5,840 nt of DNA, from the NCBI GenBank assembly GCA_900752475.1, contig CAADVJ010000161.1, forward strand, positions 1-5,840, given 5' to 3'. Below the pieces are notes generated by a model, which was not told the DNA's origin, searched no databases, and saw nothing but the letters and a program-made list of their open reading frames with translations. Both the position numbers and the translations under genes were made by a program. Below are positions 5,759-5,840 of this stretch, in pieces; the first letter of the stretch is position 1; every line of letters begins with the position of its first letter. The DNA comes from an uncultured Collinsella sp. GTDB taxonomy: Bacteria; Actinomycetota; Coriobacteriia; Coriobacteriales; Coriobacteriaceae.

Positions 5759-5819
5759 GTGGTGTAAGAGGCGGGGCATGCCCCGCCTCCTCCCTTTCTT
5801 GAAAGGGAGGGGACACCGC
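5759..5819. repeat. Double-palindrome element, REP/MITE-like or convergent terminator block
   Basis: Two hairpins abut here. The first is a perfect 22-base palindrome (5768-5789, half-site GAGGCGGGGCA). The second has arms CCTCCCTTTC (5789-5798) and GAAAGGGAGG (5801-5810). They are enclosed by an outer stem GTGGTGT (5759-5765) / ACACCGC (5813-5819) with one G-U wobble on the plus-strand RNA, giving a three-way-junction fold. There is no T-tract on either strand, which argues against an ordinary intrinsic terminator. The arrangement resembles small palindromic repeat elements, but copy number cannot be judged from one window. Confidence 0.5.
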
Positions 5820-5840
5820 CTAGAATTCGTCGTTGGAGTA
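5820..5840 (-). CDS. Possible C-terminal end of a convergent gene (partial)
   Basis: On the minus strand the last bases read Tyr-Ser-Asn-Asp-Glu-Phe followed by a TAG stop at 5820-5822. An acidic tail ending in Phe just before a hairpin-rich intergenic region would fit the end of a convergent gene running off the window. Only six codons are visible, so this may be chance and no product can be named. Confidence 0.25.
   Translation of the reverse strand, partial: YSNDEF

Larger units (their letters stand above)
5536..5819. other. Gene-free 3' region of the operon, rich in inverted repeats
   Basis: No credible gene is seen. An 81-codon plus-strand frame here starts inside the ABC gene, runs through the terminator and has no recognisable content. 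The stretch holds a branched inverted repeat (5555-5619), an intrinsic terminator (5661-5697), an 8-bp CCGGCCGG palindrome (5702-5709), an imperfect hairpin (5719-5742) and a double-hairpin block (5759-5819). Confidence 0.6.

Noticed and set aside
5522..5767. 81-codon plus-strand frame after the exporter
   Set aside because: It starts inside the ABC gene, crosses the strong terminator and has no recognisable content.

Overview
The window is GC-rich, about 60% by eye, with dense, strongly GC-biased coding DNA. The protein style and the pairing of a MarR regulator with a two-subunit exporter suggest a Gram-positive gut anaerobe of the Actinomycetota class Coriobacteriia, perhaps Collinsella or a relative. 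This assignment is an impression from sequence style, not a database result.

Layout. (1) Positions 18-842, minus strand: a pyridoxamine/pyridoxal kinase of the ribokinase-like fold (vitamin B6 salvage). (2) Positions 843-1279: a 437-base divergent intergenic region. It holds several strong inverted repeats of unknown role and, at its right end, a good sigma-70-type promoter with a TTAGG/CCTAA inverted repeat over the expected transcription start. (3) Positions 1280-5535, plus strand: a three-gene operon. A MarR-type winged-helix regulator is followed by two full-length ABC exporter half-transporters (6 TM helices plus one ATPase domain each). Both gene junctions are 8-base overlaps of the form ATGANTAA, so translation is probably coupled. 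(4) Positions 5536-5819: no gene. There is a branched, potentially structured 3' region, a strong intrinsic terminator (5661-5697), then a palindrome-rich block (5719-5819) ending in two back-to-back hairpins inside a short outer stem. (5) The last 21 bases could be the final codons of a convergent minus-strand gene.

How the genes work together. The two ABC proteins fit a heterodimeric exporter of the TM287/288, BmrCD and LmrCD type. All the degenerate ATPase residues fall in one composite site: the first subunit has Asp for the catalytic Glu, Gln for the switch His and Ala in Walker A, and the second subunit has LSQGQ for LSGGQ. The other composite site is fully canonical. The MarR protein probably represses the operon from the site at its own promoter and is released by an unknown ligand, perhaps the exported compound. 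The B6 kinase is divergently transcribed and shows no functional link to the exporter.

Most of the window is recognisable biology. The least explained parts are the intergenic hairpins, the palindromic block near the right edge, a His/Trp-rich insertion in the second ABC subunit, and a Cys/His cluster in the MarR protein.
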